Source: Neurospora crassa OR74A (Eukaryota; Ascomycota; Sordariomycetes; Sordariales; Sordariaceae). From it: a DNA stretch of 64,000 bases. The translations under genes and the position numbers were made by a program. Of the stretch, positions 36,229 through 47,277 are shown piece by piece (the stretch's first letter is position 1; each line of letters starts with the position of its first letter). The stretch covers positions 5,518,001 through 5,582,000 of the forward strand of contig NC_026505.1 of the NCBI RefSeq assembly GCF_000182925.2, read 5' to 3'. Under the pieces are notes generated by a model. That model was not told the DNA's origin. It saw only the letters and a list, made by a program, of their open reading frames with translations, and did no database searches.

Positions 36229-37329
36229 TTACTGAGGGGCGCATTGATCGTCGGGGAGGTCGAGATTTTGGGCGGAGGGCATGTCTCCGACCAAGTCGTT
36301 GGGAGGCTGGCCAGCATCTTGCATCTATACACAAGGGGTGTCAGTTGGCGATGTCGAATGAATCGGGGTCTGCTGGGCCAACGTACCTTCTGCATCCTGT
36401 CCACGATGTACTCATGGTGCTCCTTGCTCGTATCTGCGTAGTTGGGCTCCTCGAACTTGGCCACAATCTCGCTCACCAGCTTCTGCTGCAACTCGTACCT
36501 TTCGAGATCCTCCTTGGATGTCGTCGCGCGGTTCTTCTCCAGCCAGCCCGGGAACTTCTCGTGCAGTTCCTTCATAGGTTCATACAGAATGTCCTTGTGT
36601 GTGAGCTGCTCCATCATTCCCATAAGCATTTTGCTGAACTCCTCTTCGCTGCCCTCGCCGTCAAGGCCACCCGACTGCATCTGCTTGAGCAGCTCAGCAA
36701 GGAAATCATCGGAACCCTCAGCTGCGGCAGCGGCCGTGGCCTGCTCGCCAGATGTCTGCATGCGCTCCATGGTCCGTCGGATGGTCTCTTGAAAGGAAGC
36801 TTCGGCATTCTTGCTCGATGGTGAGGCCGCGGCCGAGGCTCTGCGGGAAGAAGACGGAGGAGTCTTGGTCGAAGTCTCGGCCTTTGGGGTGGGAATACCA
36901 GGTGTTTCGGCACCCGAGGCAGCGGCGGCGGCGCCTAGCTCCTTGAATATGCTCTCGAACTGGGCTTGTAGCTCAGGCTGGCTCAGAGTTAGCTAGAGCC
37001 GCAGAAATTGGGATATTGCGATTGTTTGCGCCTACCGAGTTCTCGATGTCACCGAGGAGATCAGCCATGCCGGCCTGCAGCTGCTTCGCAAACTCCTCTT
37101 CGGACAGGACATCATCTTCCCCCTTGGCACCATCTGCCCCAGCGGCGTCTGGCCTTGCTGGCCCCGAAGGCTTCTTGGCTTGAAGGTCTACTGCGGCGAA
37201 CTCATCGAGCATGTCATCCAGGTCATCCAGGTCATCCTCATCCGGGTCGGACACGTCATCGTCGAACTCGTCGGCCACGGTGGCCTTCCTGGGCACCTCC
37301 TCCTTTGCGCCGGCGTTATTCGAAGCCAT
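36229..37329 (-). CDS. pex19: PEX19 peroxisomal membrane protein receptor
   Basis: PEX19 is the soluble chaperone and receptor that binds peroxisomal membrane proteins and docks on PEX3. Three exons are read, complement(36229..36324, 36387..36977, 37036..37329), 326 residues. Introns are 62 and 58 nt, with GTACGT and GTAGGC donors. The N-terminus is acidic (DEFDDDVSDPDEDDLDDLDDMLDEF), as usual for PEX19. A conserved FAKQLQAGMADLLGDIENS helix follows. The C-terminal domain has SFQETIRRTMERM, DDFLAELLKQMQSGG, FSKMLMGMMEQLTHKDILYEPMKELHEKFPGWLEKN and RYELQQKLVSEIVAKFEE, all highly typical. The protein ends DDQCAPQ, a CaaX box for farnesylation, encoded in the 96-nt last exon. PEX19 and UBC9 are divergent neighbours sharing a 1.3-kb intergenic region. 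Confidence 0.96.
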
Positions 37330-38655
37330 TGTGCGGTATGAGTGTGTAAGAATGTTGTGTAAATCGCAAAGACGTCGATCGGTCGTGGATGCGCCTCGTT
37401 CCGACAGACGAAGCAGATGCTCGGGCAAAAGGTTGACCCCACGCTGAAGCACGACCTCTTTGAGAGAGGTAAAAGCGGGAAGTTGTCTGTTTGAGGTAGA
37501 AACCAAGCTAATGCAAGGCGGAGTGGTCTATCAAGAGAGTATACAAAATCTCTCTGGGATAGGCAAATCCAGAATTGTATAGCGAACCAAAACCTTCAAA
37601 GAAAGGGTGATCAGTGGAAGAAAACATGGAAGGGAGAGAAGTCAGATGGAGATTGACATCCAGAAGGGTTCAGATGACGAGGGGGTTTTCCTTTGCATGT
37701 GCAATTCGGCTCACTCCTCATGGCGCTTTCCCGCATCTCTGCTTGAACAGGGCGGTTACCCCACCATTGCCCACCGGGGTACGCTGTGTGCCGAGGGACA
37801 CCACCTCCAGCTTCAGACAATATTCCTTGATCAGGTTGCTTGAGCACTTAAAGTCCATACTAACAGGCATCTCGCTGTCATCCCATCTTCTGATGCTAGT
37901 GTGACTGCGGATCAAGCTCATTTTGGAGCCTACACGCTGTCACTGAAATGGGCCATTTACTGTATGTGAAATGCCGTTGACAAGCTTCGGAGTACAAGTT
38001 AAGCAGAGGAGAGCTTCCATGCCATTCACTTCACCCACTCTCCGCCTTCCTGATTCGAGGCGACAGGAACTCCGAGCCCGGCAGGCAATAACTGAATGAG
38101 CGTGTCGCCTGCCATTCGATTTGCTGTCACTTCGTTGCAAACTGAAACTTCCCTCCAGCCTCGTTAGGATTCGAAGTCTACCACATCAGTCACAGTCGGT
38201 TCCCTTCCCAGGAAACACTTCGTTACATAGTTCCATTCGGATTGCGCATCATTCCCCGCATATACTCCAGATATTCGAACCCTCATCTTTTCTTTTTTGG
38301 CCTTACAAACCCCAAATCACCTTCACCTCTCACCTTGCGGGGCTACTACGCAGTACATACTCCACGCTGCTACATATCGCGTGGCCCATAGGATTGGATC
38401 TCTTACCTGCAGAGGACCTTCCCACACTCCACCTTCTGATCCGCGCCCATCCCCCCCGTGACCAACCCGAGCAGCTCTTCAGCCGCATCCCCACGTTTCT
38501 CGGCGCCGTCATTGCATTAGCAAGAAGCCGGCCGTCGAAGTTGAATCGTCGTCGCATTCAGTTTGTCCAAGGGATCACTCGAATCCCACGTTGATCAGCC
38601 ACCGCTCAACTTTTACCGACGCCAAACCCCGTCAACGTCAACCTCGTCAACCACC
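37330..38655. promoter_or_regulatory. divergent promoter region of pex19 and ubc9
   Basis: This intergenic region should hold both promoters. Open stretches here (for example 38121-38594, 157 codons, with an ATG) lie in the probable ubc9 leader, are pyrimidine-rich and show no motif. No further gene is supported. Confidence 0.5.
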
Positions 38656-39346
38656 ATGGCGCTGTGCCAGAACCGCTTGCAAGAGGAACGGTACGCCGCA
38701 AAGCATTGCGCAACAGTGTACCTACGTCCAGCAGACTGACAATCTTATTCTCTCCCTCTAGGAAGCAGTGGCGAAAGGACCATCCCTTTGGCTTCTATGC
38801 CCGTCCCCAGAAGAACCAGCAGGGTGTGCTCGACTTGAAGATTTGGGAATGTGGTATTCCGGGCAAAGAAAAGACAATCTGGGAGGGTGGTCTGTTCAAG
38901 TTGACCGTCACGTTCCCTGATGGTATGCGCCCTGCACCGGTCGGTGTCTTTAGTCAGAAGAATACACGTGCTGACTTGACGTTTCCTGCATGCAGAATAT
39001 CCCACGAAACCCCCCAAGTGTACGCCGAAAGCTAGCCCTCGTCCATCCCCCCTTGCTACGATCACATGGCTAACATGTTGGCGTCTGAGCAGGCAAATTC
39101 GTCCCCCCTCTTTTCCACCCCAATGTCTACCCATCAGGCACGGTCTGTCTCTCGATCCTCAACGAAGAAGAGGCATGGAAGCCGGCCATCACGATGAAGC
39201 AGATCCTGCTCGGCATCCAGGACTTGCTCAATGACCCCAATCCCGAGTCCCCAGCCCAGGCTGAGGCGTACAATCTCTTCAAGAAAGATCGTCAGGAATA
39301 TGAACGTCGGATCAAGCGCGTCGTGCGGGAGAATGCCGCCCCATAG
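38656..39346 (+). CDS. ubc9: UBC9 SUMO-conjugating enzyme E2
   Basis: UBC9 accepts SUMO from the E1 and transfers it to lysines in PsiKxE motifs. Exons are 38656..38690, 38762..38922, 38996..39019 and 39093..39346, 157 residues, the usual length. Three introns of about 70 nt leave a 24-nt third exon that encodes EYPTKPPK. The N-terminal helix ([21 protein letters not shown]) is the SUMO and E1-binding face. The HPN motif (FHPNVYPSG) and the catalytic cysteine Cys92 in TVCLSIL are present, followed by [32 protein letters not shown], near-identical to UBC9 in other fungi and animals. The first exon carries only 11 codons plus two bases, with ATG in good context (ACCATGG). Confidence 0.97.
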
Positions 39347-39972
39347 ATTGGGAACCCACGAATGTGAGGGTGCTTGGTGAAAAAGAGAGAGCAGTTCTGT
39401 TTTGCTGGACCTGGGACACGGAGTTTAGGGATACCAATTCATTGTTTGTGGCGGCATTTGGAGGGAGTTCATTCATTGATAGCGATCCTGCGCACGATTC
39501 AATTTTCGGGCTGCTCTATATACTCATGATCGAGGAACAAGAGTCTAAGAAAAATAAAAAAAATTACCGACGCTGCGCCCGATGCATCAGTCCGTTTCCC
39601 CCAACTTTTGTGCTCAATACTTGCTGTCTCGGACCTAGATCTCCCTTCTACCAAACTCACGGTCGAGTTCGGCCGGGGAGTAGTGGAATCAGTGGGATGA
39701 ACCCTCAAGAGTCATCTTCAATCGCAGATGATTCGACCAAGGCGGGAGAGGTATGCGTTTCAAGAAAAGATAGCAAAAAGTTATTTCACGGGAAGTTCAC
39801 GTCCGGAAAACCTAGAATATCGGGCACCCAGTTTACAGAGTCTCAGTCAGATACTCCGTACAGGATTTATCACTAGCTTTATCTGTGTCTTCAGTTTGTC
39901 AAGAAGTTTTTAACCTCACGGCAAGGTTGCAAGCCACGCTCCGCTTGCGGAGAAACCTGGGGTACCCGTCGT

Positions 39973-39999
39973 CCCCCCCCCCCCCCCCCGCCCCCCCCC
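39973..39999 (+). repeat. poly-C tract
   Basis: Seventeen C residues, one G and nine further C residues, in the intergenic region between ubc9 and asn-2. Confidence 0.9.
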
Positions 40000-40817
40000 T
40001 TCTCCCCACTTAAGGTTTGTAAGGGAGTTGGACTTTATGCCGTTGACACAATGACGTTGGAGAGCTGGAAGGACTTGTCAGCCTGTGCAGCTGGCACAAA
40101 ATCTGCCGGCACACTGTGATGAAAATATTCACACTACTGCTCGTTTCTCTCCACTGTGTGGCCAGCTAACATGCTTGGCTCGGCGGCTGATGATGGCTTC
40201 CAAAAGGTACACGGCTTTCCGCGGTTCTCTTATCAGTCCGGTGTAGGTAATCCCTGGATTGGCGGACGCGGGCCTGCGGGACTGAGACCGATATGTGGGG
40301 TTTCATTGACCGTCCCTTTTCAGACAATCTCAGGGACCAGCCTGTCCCGACACCGGCCTCAAGATTTGGGTTGTGACGGGATTTTGGGGGCGAGGGACTG
40401 GCAGAACAAGGGAAAGAGGCTCTGAAGCTTGTCGCCTCCTCCGTCCTTTGGCCGGTATGCTGGAGCCAAGCAGCCAATGGGCCGTGGGAATTGGCAATAT
40501 CCTGGACAAAATAGTGGCAGCTAGAATATGCCGTAGTATTTTAAGCTTGCCACGCTGTTAATCATATGCTTCCGTGGAGTCAAAGAACACGATCTAGGAA
40601 AAGAGAAGTCAGCCTTCGGGCGAGACCACAGGAGACCGCCGGAGTTGAATGGAGTTTTGGATGGAGTGTTTTGAATGGGTCTGGGGGGCCAAAGTGCGGA
40701 TTCGCCCTGTATCAAGACTGGACTTTTGGATCCAATTCTGGGGTTCCGTCGGCTCACCACCACATCACCACACTACATTATCTTTCGCCAAGAGATGCGT
40801 AAGTGCCCGCGTATCTA

Positions 40818-40865
40818 TGACTCTTTGGCCCTTCTTAAACGGCCAGCCCCTTGACTCTTGAGTCA
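40818..40865 (+). promoter_or_regulatory. cluster of CPC-1/GCN4-type half sites upstream of asn-2
   Basis: TGACTC at 40818-40823 is followed by TGACTCTTGAGTCA at 40852-40865, an inverted pair with a 2-bp spacer. They lie about 300-340 bp before the asn-2 ATG. CPC-1/GCN4 binds TGA(C/G)TCA, so these fit cross-pathway control of an amino-acid gene. Binding is inferred. Confidence 0.5.
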
Positions 40866-41161
40866 ACAGCCCTCCTCTTGTACTTCCCGTTCCTTTTTCC
40901 CTCTTGGCTCTTTTTTTTTTCTGTCTCTTTTTACTCTCATCATTTCATCCCATCCGGCCTCCGTCTAGCTTGCCCCCTCAGCTTCTGTGCTATCCACGTC
41001 GTTCTTTGTGCATCCCGCAGTCTCAAGACGACCATCCCGAGTTATAAAGGCAGCCCTCTCTTCGCCAACTCGGTACCATCTACTCCGCCTTTGAGCGCCA
41101 AGCATCATTTTTCAGGCCCCAATTTCAGAGATACCAGGAGCTACTCCGACCAACAGTCAAG

Positions 41162-43643
41162 ATGTGCGGAATCTTTGCTTGCCACAAGTAAGTTGCGACT
41201 CCAAAGTTTTTGTGGTGTTCCTACAATACCTTCACCTGTCATCGCATGTGTTGTTTCGCAGACGACCTTTTGGGGAAGAGCGGAATCGGAACGGAGGGGC
41301 AACAATGGCAGCGCATCTGATAACAATTTGCGATCCAAAAATTGCTCCGCCAAGACACGAGCGCCCCGTCCATCCGAGGTTAAACGAGCTGCACAAAGAA
41401 ACGATGCTCGCGACCGAAAACCATCTTTTCTTAGGATTGTTTGAACTAACATGATGTTCGATTAGCCACCCAGATGTCGCCAAGTTCAAGCCTACGGCTC
41501 TGAAGCTTTCCAAGGCGTAAGCGCTTTTCCCCAACCTTTCGCCCAACCGAGCGTCGGCAAACAAAGGAGGAATTGACTCGATTGACACTTTTATCTTATC
41601 TACAGCATCCGTCACCGTGGTCCTGATTGGAGTGAGTCTTATTCCCATTTCAAATGCCCCTGAGTCATCCTCATAGATAAACAAATGCGATAATGCGCGC
41701 TTGCGCAATGTGATTGATGACCCGACCGCTCTGGAGCACTTGGCTAACAATTGTCTTTCTTTTTATGTAGGCGGCAGCGTCACTTGCCACAACACTAGTA
41801 CGGACACCCTTCACTAACCCCGAGAACTCATTGGGGTGGAATAAAAGGAACAAAATTGGCTGACACCATACGCTTCACACAGTTTTGTGCCATGAGCGTC
41901 TCAGTATCGTCGGTGTTGGTGCGTACAAAGGAAAACCTGCTCCCATGGAAAATGCCTGAAGAGACCAAACGAAACTGACGGTAAAAACAGAGAGTGGCGC
42001 TCAGCCTCTCACCAACGCCGATGAGAGCATTGCCGTTGCCGCCAACGGCGAAATCTACAACCATCGTCTTATCCGCAAGCACTTGAAGAACCCCTACCAC
42101 TTCAAGACCACCTCAGATTGCGAGGTCATCATTCCTTTGGTGAGTTTGCGTCCTTTGTCAAGGATAAGATGAATGAAGAGGAAAAACAAAATATACTTAC
42201 AATGCGACTCAGTACCTTGAGCACGGCGTCGATGCCCCCAAGCACCTCGATGGCATGTTCTCTTTCGTTCTCTACGACAAGAAGCAGGACCGCACGATCG
42301 CCGCCCGCGACCCCATCGGTATCACCACTCTCTACAAGGGCTACAACTCCCAGGAGCCCGGCACCGTCTACTTCGCCTCCGAGCTCAAGTCCCTCCACCC
42401 TGTTTGCGACAAGATCGAGGCTTTCCCTCCCGGCCACGTTTTCGACAGCTTGACTGGCGAGACCACCCGTTACTTCGAGCCTTCGTGGTGGGATGAGAAG
42501 AAGTGCCCCCAAACTCCTCTCGACCTCAAGCTTCTCCGCGAGACCCTTGAGAAGTCTGTCAGGAAACGTCTGATGGCTGAGGTCCCCTACGGTGTCCTTC
42601 TTTCCGGTGGTCTTGATTCCTCTTTGGTTGCTGCTATCGCTCAGAGAGAGTCTCTCCGTCTGAGGAAGCTCGCTGAGGAGCAGGCTGCCCTCAACCAGGA
42701 GGTTGACCCCGAGGCCCAGGACAAGGGCGAGGGTTTGGTTGGTATTGATGATGAGAACAAGCTCTCGACCGTCACTTTCCTTCCCCAGCTCAACTCCTTC
42801 TCCATCGGTCTCCCCGGCTCCCCCGACAACAAGGCCGCCCTCGAGGTCGCCAAGTTCCTCGGCACCAAGCACCACGTCATGACCTTCACTATTGAGGATG
42901 GTCTTAACGCGCTTTCCGATGTCATCTACCACCTCGAGACCTACGATGTCACCACCATCCGTGCCTCTACCCCCATGTACCTCCTCTCTCGCAAGATCAA
43001 GGCCATGGGTATCAAGATGGTTCTCTCTGGTGAGGGCTCTGACGAGATCTTCGGTGGTTACCTCTACTTCCACGGCGCTCCCAACAAGGAGGAGTTCCAC
43101 GAGGAGTGTGTCCGTCGTGTTAAGAACCTCCACTTGGCCGACTGCCTGCGCGCCAACAAGTCCACCTCTGCTTGGGGTCTTGAGGCCCGTGTGCCCTTCC
43201 TCGACAAGGAGTTCCTCGAGGTTGCTCTCAACATCGATCCCCAGGAGAAGATGATCACCAAGGAGAAGCTCGAGAAGTACATCCTCCGCAAGGCCTTCGA
43301 CACCAAGGACCAGCCCGAGGGTGCTTACCTCCCTGACAACATCCTCTACCGCCAGAAGGAGCAGTTCTCCGACGGTGTCGGCTACGGATGGATCGACGCT
43401 CTCAAGGACCAGGCCGAGCTCCAAGTCACTGACGAGATGATGAAGAACCCCAAGCCCGAGTGGGGTGACGACATCCCCGATACCAAGGAGGCTTACTGGT
43501 ACCGCTGCATGTTCGACGAGCACTTCCCCCCTTCGTGCGCGTCTACCGTCATGAGGTGGACTCCCAAGTGGGTCAAGCAGACCGACCCCAGTGGCAGAGC
43601 CATCTCCATTCACCAAGCCAAGTATGACCACGTGGACGAGTAA
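41162..43643 (+). CDS. asn-2: asparagine synthetase (glutamine-hydrolysing)
   Basis: The enzyme makes asparagine from aspartate, ATP and glutamine. Seven exons are read: 41162..41187, 41466..41516, 41606..41631, 41771..41797, 41883..41918, 41991..42139 and 42213..43643, 581 residues. The class II amidotransferase domain starts MCGIFACH, so Cys2 is the glutaminase nucleophile. [20 protein letters not shown] and AANGEIYNH are present. The synthetase domain has the PPi loop SGGLDSS from residue 236, [13 protein letters not shown], and [12 protein letters not shown]. The C-terminus is of normal length. The first five exons are only 26-51 nt. Order relative to porin matches what I recall for Neurospora asn-2 and its neighbour. 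TGACTC elements lie upstream. Codon use is strongly biased, as in highly expressed genes. Confidence 0.96.
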
Positions 43644-44682
43644 AGCAAAACAAGAAAATAATAAAACCAAAAAGGGAAACCATGGATAAAGAAAATGGGG
43701 ACTGGAATGTTTAAAAGCTTGGCATCGGGATTACAATGCAGGGCGTTATATGGGGTCACAATAAACGGATCGCGTATACCTATACTAGCCATTAACCCAG
43801 CATAGAGATGAAGACAAAAAGTGATTCAAAACTCTATGTAGCAATTGGCATGTTTGTGAACAATGGTGACCGTTTGGATGGGACTGACTTCGTATTGAGC
43901 AAGGTTCGGGTGCAATACACGAACGACAAGTGAAACAACCTAAGCAAGACCTATTCCAAGCAACAGACGGTAATGAAGATGTGAGTACGAGAAAAGGGGA
44001 TGACAATTATGCGTATGCGATAGATAAAAGATGCTTGCATTATGTGGGTGCTATGAGATGCGGGCCTTTTCCGGACGACACAAATGCACTTGCGGTCTCG
44101 AGATGAAAGGGCTGACTGCAGATGATATGGTTTGCCTCAGCTTCAGTCTGTGCCCTGATTGTTTACCTTTGGAGAAGGCGTGAAAGGGGGCCATGACGCT
44201 GAAAGGGGTTAGGGTTAATGGTGTGCATGAACGGGCTGGTTTCGTCAATGGCGTGGGGTCGCGATTGGTGCTGCTTCAAGCTTGTCATGGCGAGCCTACT
44301 AGCGCTGCCGAGCTGCCAAATGCACACGGCGAGAAAGACCAATCACGACTCCGTCTAAGAAATTTATCGGGACATTGCACCTGGTCTTGGGGTGTCTCTG
44401 GTGTTCCCAACATTTCCATTTCCACTTTTCGGCTGGAGCTTCCCAGACCCGACGCCGACTTCCCAACCCAGTCGCCAGGCTCGCCAGAACCCACCAGAGA
44501 GAGGCCCCCCCGCCGTCAGTCGCAGCCGACCCGACTGAGCTTGCTGCTCCCCGCCGCGCGCAACATAACCGCAAGCCTTTTCTCTCCCGACTCCCGTCTC
44601 CAGCTCGCGTTCTTGAACTCCGCAACCTCACTTTCTCCATTCACCATCATACCCGTGTCGCCCTCACACAACATCTTTCACA
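43644..44682. promoter_or_regulatory. intergenic region upstream of porin with telomere-like repeat
   Basis: This holds the asn-2 3' flank and the porin promoter. GGGGTTAGGGTTA lies at 44205-44217, about 470 bp before the porin ATG. The leader just before the ATG is pyrimidine-rich. No additional gene is supported. Confidence 0.5.
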
Positions 44683-46406
44683 ATGGCTGTTCCCGCTTTC
44701 TCTGACATCGCCAAGTCGGCCAACGACGTAAGCAAAAATCACGCCTCCCTGTGCTCCGCACCCGAGCTATGACGGCGACCTGTTCGATCGATGTTATCGA
44801 GAGACGTGTTTGTCTGTTTGGCTGGAGAAAGCTGTACAAGCTCCAAAACTGAAGCGGCATTTCCCCATACCTACCTACACATCCCCCTCTCGCGATAGCT
44901 CGTCGATGCCAATGTCCACGAAGCAACATCGTCATCCTCCTCCACCCCCACCATGATTGAATGATTGGGCCCTGGTCCCCATGCACGCACTATAATGTGT
45001 CGCTAACCATGGACTTCTTTGCGCGCAATATAGCTCCTCAACAAGGACTTCTACCACCTCGCTGCCGGCACCATCGAGGTCAAGTCCAACACCCCCAACA
45101 ATGTCGCCTTCAAGGTTACCGGCAAGTCCACACACGACAAGGTCACCAGCGGTGCTGTACGTTACCTCCTCCCTCCCTTGGGGCTCTCGGCGCAATGCCG
45201 CGACAGCATCATACCACCTTGCTGTTGCGCCAAACGCCCTCCCTTCTCTCATGTTGCCAACGGACCAAGCTGACCTCTTTTGCGTGACTGATAGCTCGAG
45301 GGCAAATTCACCGACAAGCCCAATGGTACATATCACTCTTCTCTTACATCTCTGTCTTCTTCTTCTGGTCCCCCTTTTGGTCCCCTTCCTCCCGGCGCAC
45401 CACTACCTCCTGGCTTTTGCATTGTTCACAGACGCGTCCACAAAGACGAAAAGGCCAGGAATTGTCATCCCGACGGAAGTTTAGCCGCCCACGACAATGG
45501 TACTGCCAACGTGAAACAACCAAAGCAGAGGCCTTCAGCGCGTGTTCGGCCGCTGGTAGACTTGAATTTCTCTCTAGGCGGCGTCATCGGTCCTCGAGTT
45601 CGGGGACGACCCCTCTACTTCAGCTTTCTCCATTATCCGTATGCGAACCTCACGACAATGCTAATGTACTGGCGAACAACAGGCTTGACCGTCACCCAGA
45701 CCTGGAACACTGCCAACGCCCTTGAGACCAAGGTCGAGATGGCCGACAACCTCGCCAAGGGTCTCAAGGCTGAGGGTATCTTCTCTTTCCTCCCCGCCAC
45801 CAACGCTCGCGGCGCCAAGTTCAACCTCCACTTCAAGCAGAGCAACTTCCACGGCCGTGCTTTCTTCGACCTCCTCAAGGGCCCCACCGCCAACATTGAC
45901 GCCATTGTCGGCCACGAGGGTTTCCTCGCTGGTGCCTCCGCTGGCTACGATGTCCAGAAGGCTGCCATCACTGGTTACAGCGCCGCTGTCGGCTACCACG
46001 CCCCTACCTACAGCGCTGCCATCACCGCTACTGACAACCTGAGCGTCTTCTCCGCTTCTTACTACCACAAGGTCAACTCCCAGGTTGAGGCCGGCTCCAA
46101 GGCCACCTGGAACTCCAAGACCGGTAACACCGTCGGCCTCGAGGTCGCCACCAAGTACCGCATTGACCCCGTCTCTTTCGTCAAGGTATGTTATTGCTGT
46201 CATTCCGTTTATGGAACTTCTGTATGCTGACCTGATGTTTCTTTCCAACCGTATAGGGCAAGATCAACGACCGTGGTGTCGCTGCCATTGCCTACAATGT
46301 TCTCCTCCGTGAGGGCGTCACCCTCGGTGTTGGTGCCTCTTTCGATACCCAGAAGCTTGACCAGGCCACCCACAAGGTCGGCACCAGCTTCACCTTCGAG
46401 TCTTAG
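44683..46406 (+). CDS. por-1: mitochondrial outer membrane porin (VDAC)
   Basis: VDAC is the 19-strand beta barrel through which metabolites and nucleotides cross the mitochondrial outer membrane. Five exons are read: 44683..44727, 45034..45156, 45295..45325, 45683..46185 and 46257..46406, 283 residues. Introns are 306, 138, 357 and 71 nt, the first and third unusually long for this window. The N-terminal helix (MAVPAFSDIAKSANDLLNKD) lacks a presequence, as expected for VDAC. Barrel strands follow with family motifs GLTVTQTWNTANALETKVE and GLEVATKYRIDP, and the last strands TLGVGASFDTQKL and HKVGTSFTFES. The sequence matches my memory of Neurospora porin nearly throughout, the strongest single clue to the organism. 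Codon bias is extreme, in keeping with an abundant protein. Confidence 0.97.
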
Positions 46407-47277
46407 AGTAATCGCAGGACACATGTGAAGAAGCAGCGGCGTAATAGTATTCCTTCGAACAAATTCTCAACTGGAATAGATAACCCCCCTTTGCTGGCAT
46501 CGTGGAGCCTCCCCTTCCAGTAGTGATATTTATTTCTTTTATGAAGATAGTGAAGATGACGAACGTTGCGCCCTGCTTCGGGTGGCTGACTGATAGGATG
46601 AGTTTGTGTATAACTGGTTTGGGCTTTTGTGTAACGAAGAGGGCCAAAAGTTCTTGATAGAGTTGTAGCGTCTTTGATGGACATGGTTACTGTAATTAGG
46701 CTGGAGACGGAAACCAAGCGCGATCTTTACACTACTTAGATTATAAATACCCATAGCGATTTCAAACACGCTCATTCAGTACTTACTTTTCAAACACCGT
46801 TGAAACTCCAAAGGGCTGTGCAATGAAGTGAAGCATCAGCATGTAATTGTTGGTGGCATTCTTTGCTGCAAGCAAGGCTTAAACCCAGCCAGTTAACTAA
46901 AGCTGGAGGGATAGAGCTTATTCAACGTGTTGTCCGCAAATCGATTCCCTACACCTCGACTAGAGGAGATACGATACTAGCTATATATAGATAGGTACCT
47001 TTAGTACGGCGAACACCCAGCATGCAAAGATGCGTATTGAATTGGAACAGATCTTCTCGGCACACAGTTCAAGCTTCATCAACTTCTCATCATCTTCTCA
47101 AGAGCTGAATTATGAATGTAGTCTGTTGTCACACAAAGCTCTTCTCTAACTGCAGAACTCCGTTACCTGTATTTCTGTCACTTGGGCCTACCACAATTCT
47201 GTTACTCTTGTGGTCCCGCAGTCCTGTTCAACCTGCTTCCAGCTCAAATCATAATGCCTACCCATCATCCCCACAGC
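46407..47277. other. convergent intergenic region (porin / J-protein)
   Basis: The region holds the 3' untranslated regions of two convergent genes. It is AT-rich with a TAGGTACCT palindrome-like motif near 46990. No gene is supported. Confidence 0.5.

Larger units (their letters stand above)
39347..41161. other. intergenic region upstream of asn-2
   Basis: The region holds the ubc9 3' flank and then the asn-2 promoter and leader. A C-rich tract at 39973-39999 (C17, G, C9) and three TGACTC half sites near 40818-40865 are the notable elements. Open stretches of up to 197 codons (40851-41444) overlap the asn-2 leader and first exon in another frame and are chance. Confidence 0.5.

Noticed and set aside
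42129-43670. 513-codon open frame on the minus strand opposite asn-2
   Set aside because: It mirrors the strongly biased codons of asn-2, is Leu/Val/Gly-rich with no motif, and the plus strand encodes a clear enzyme.
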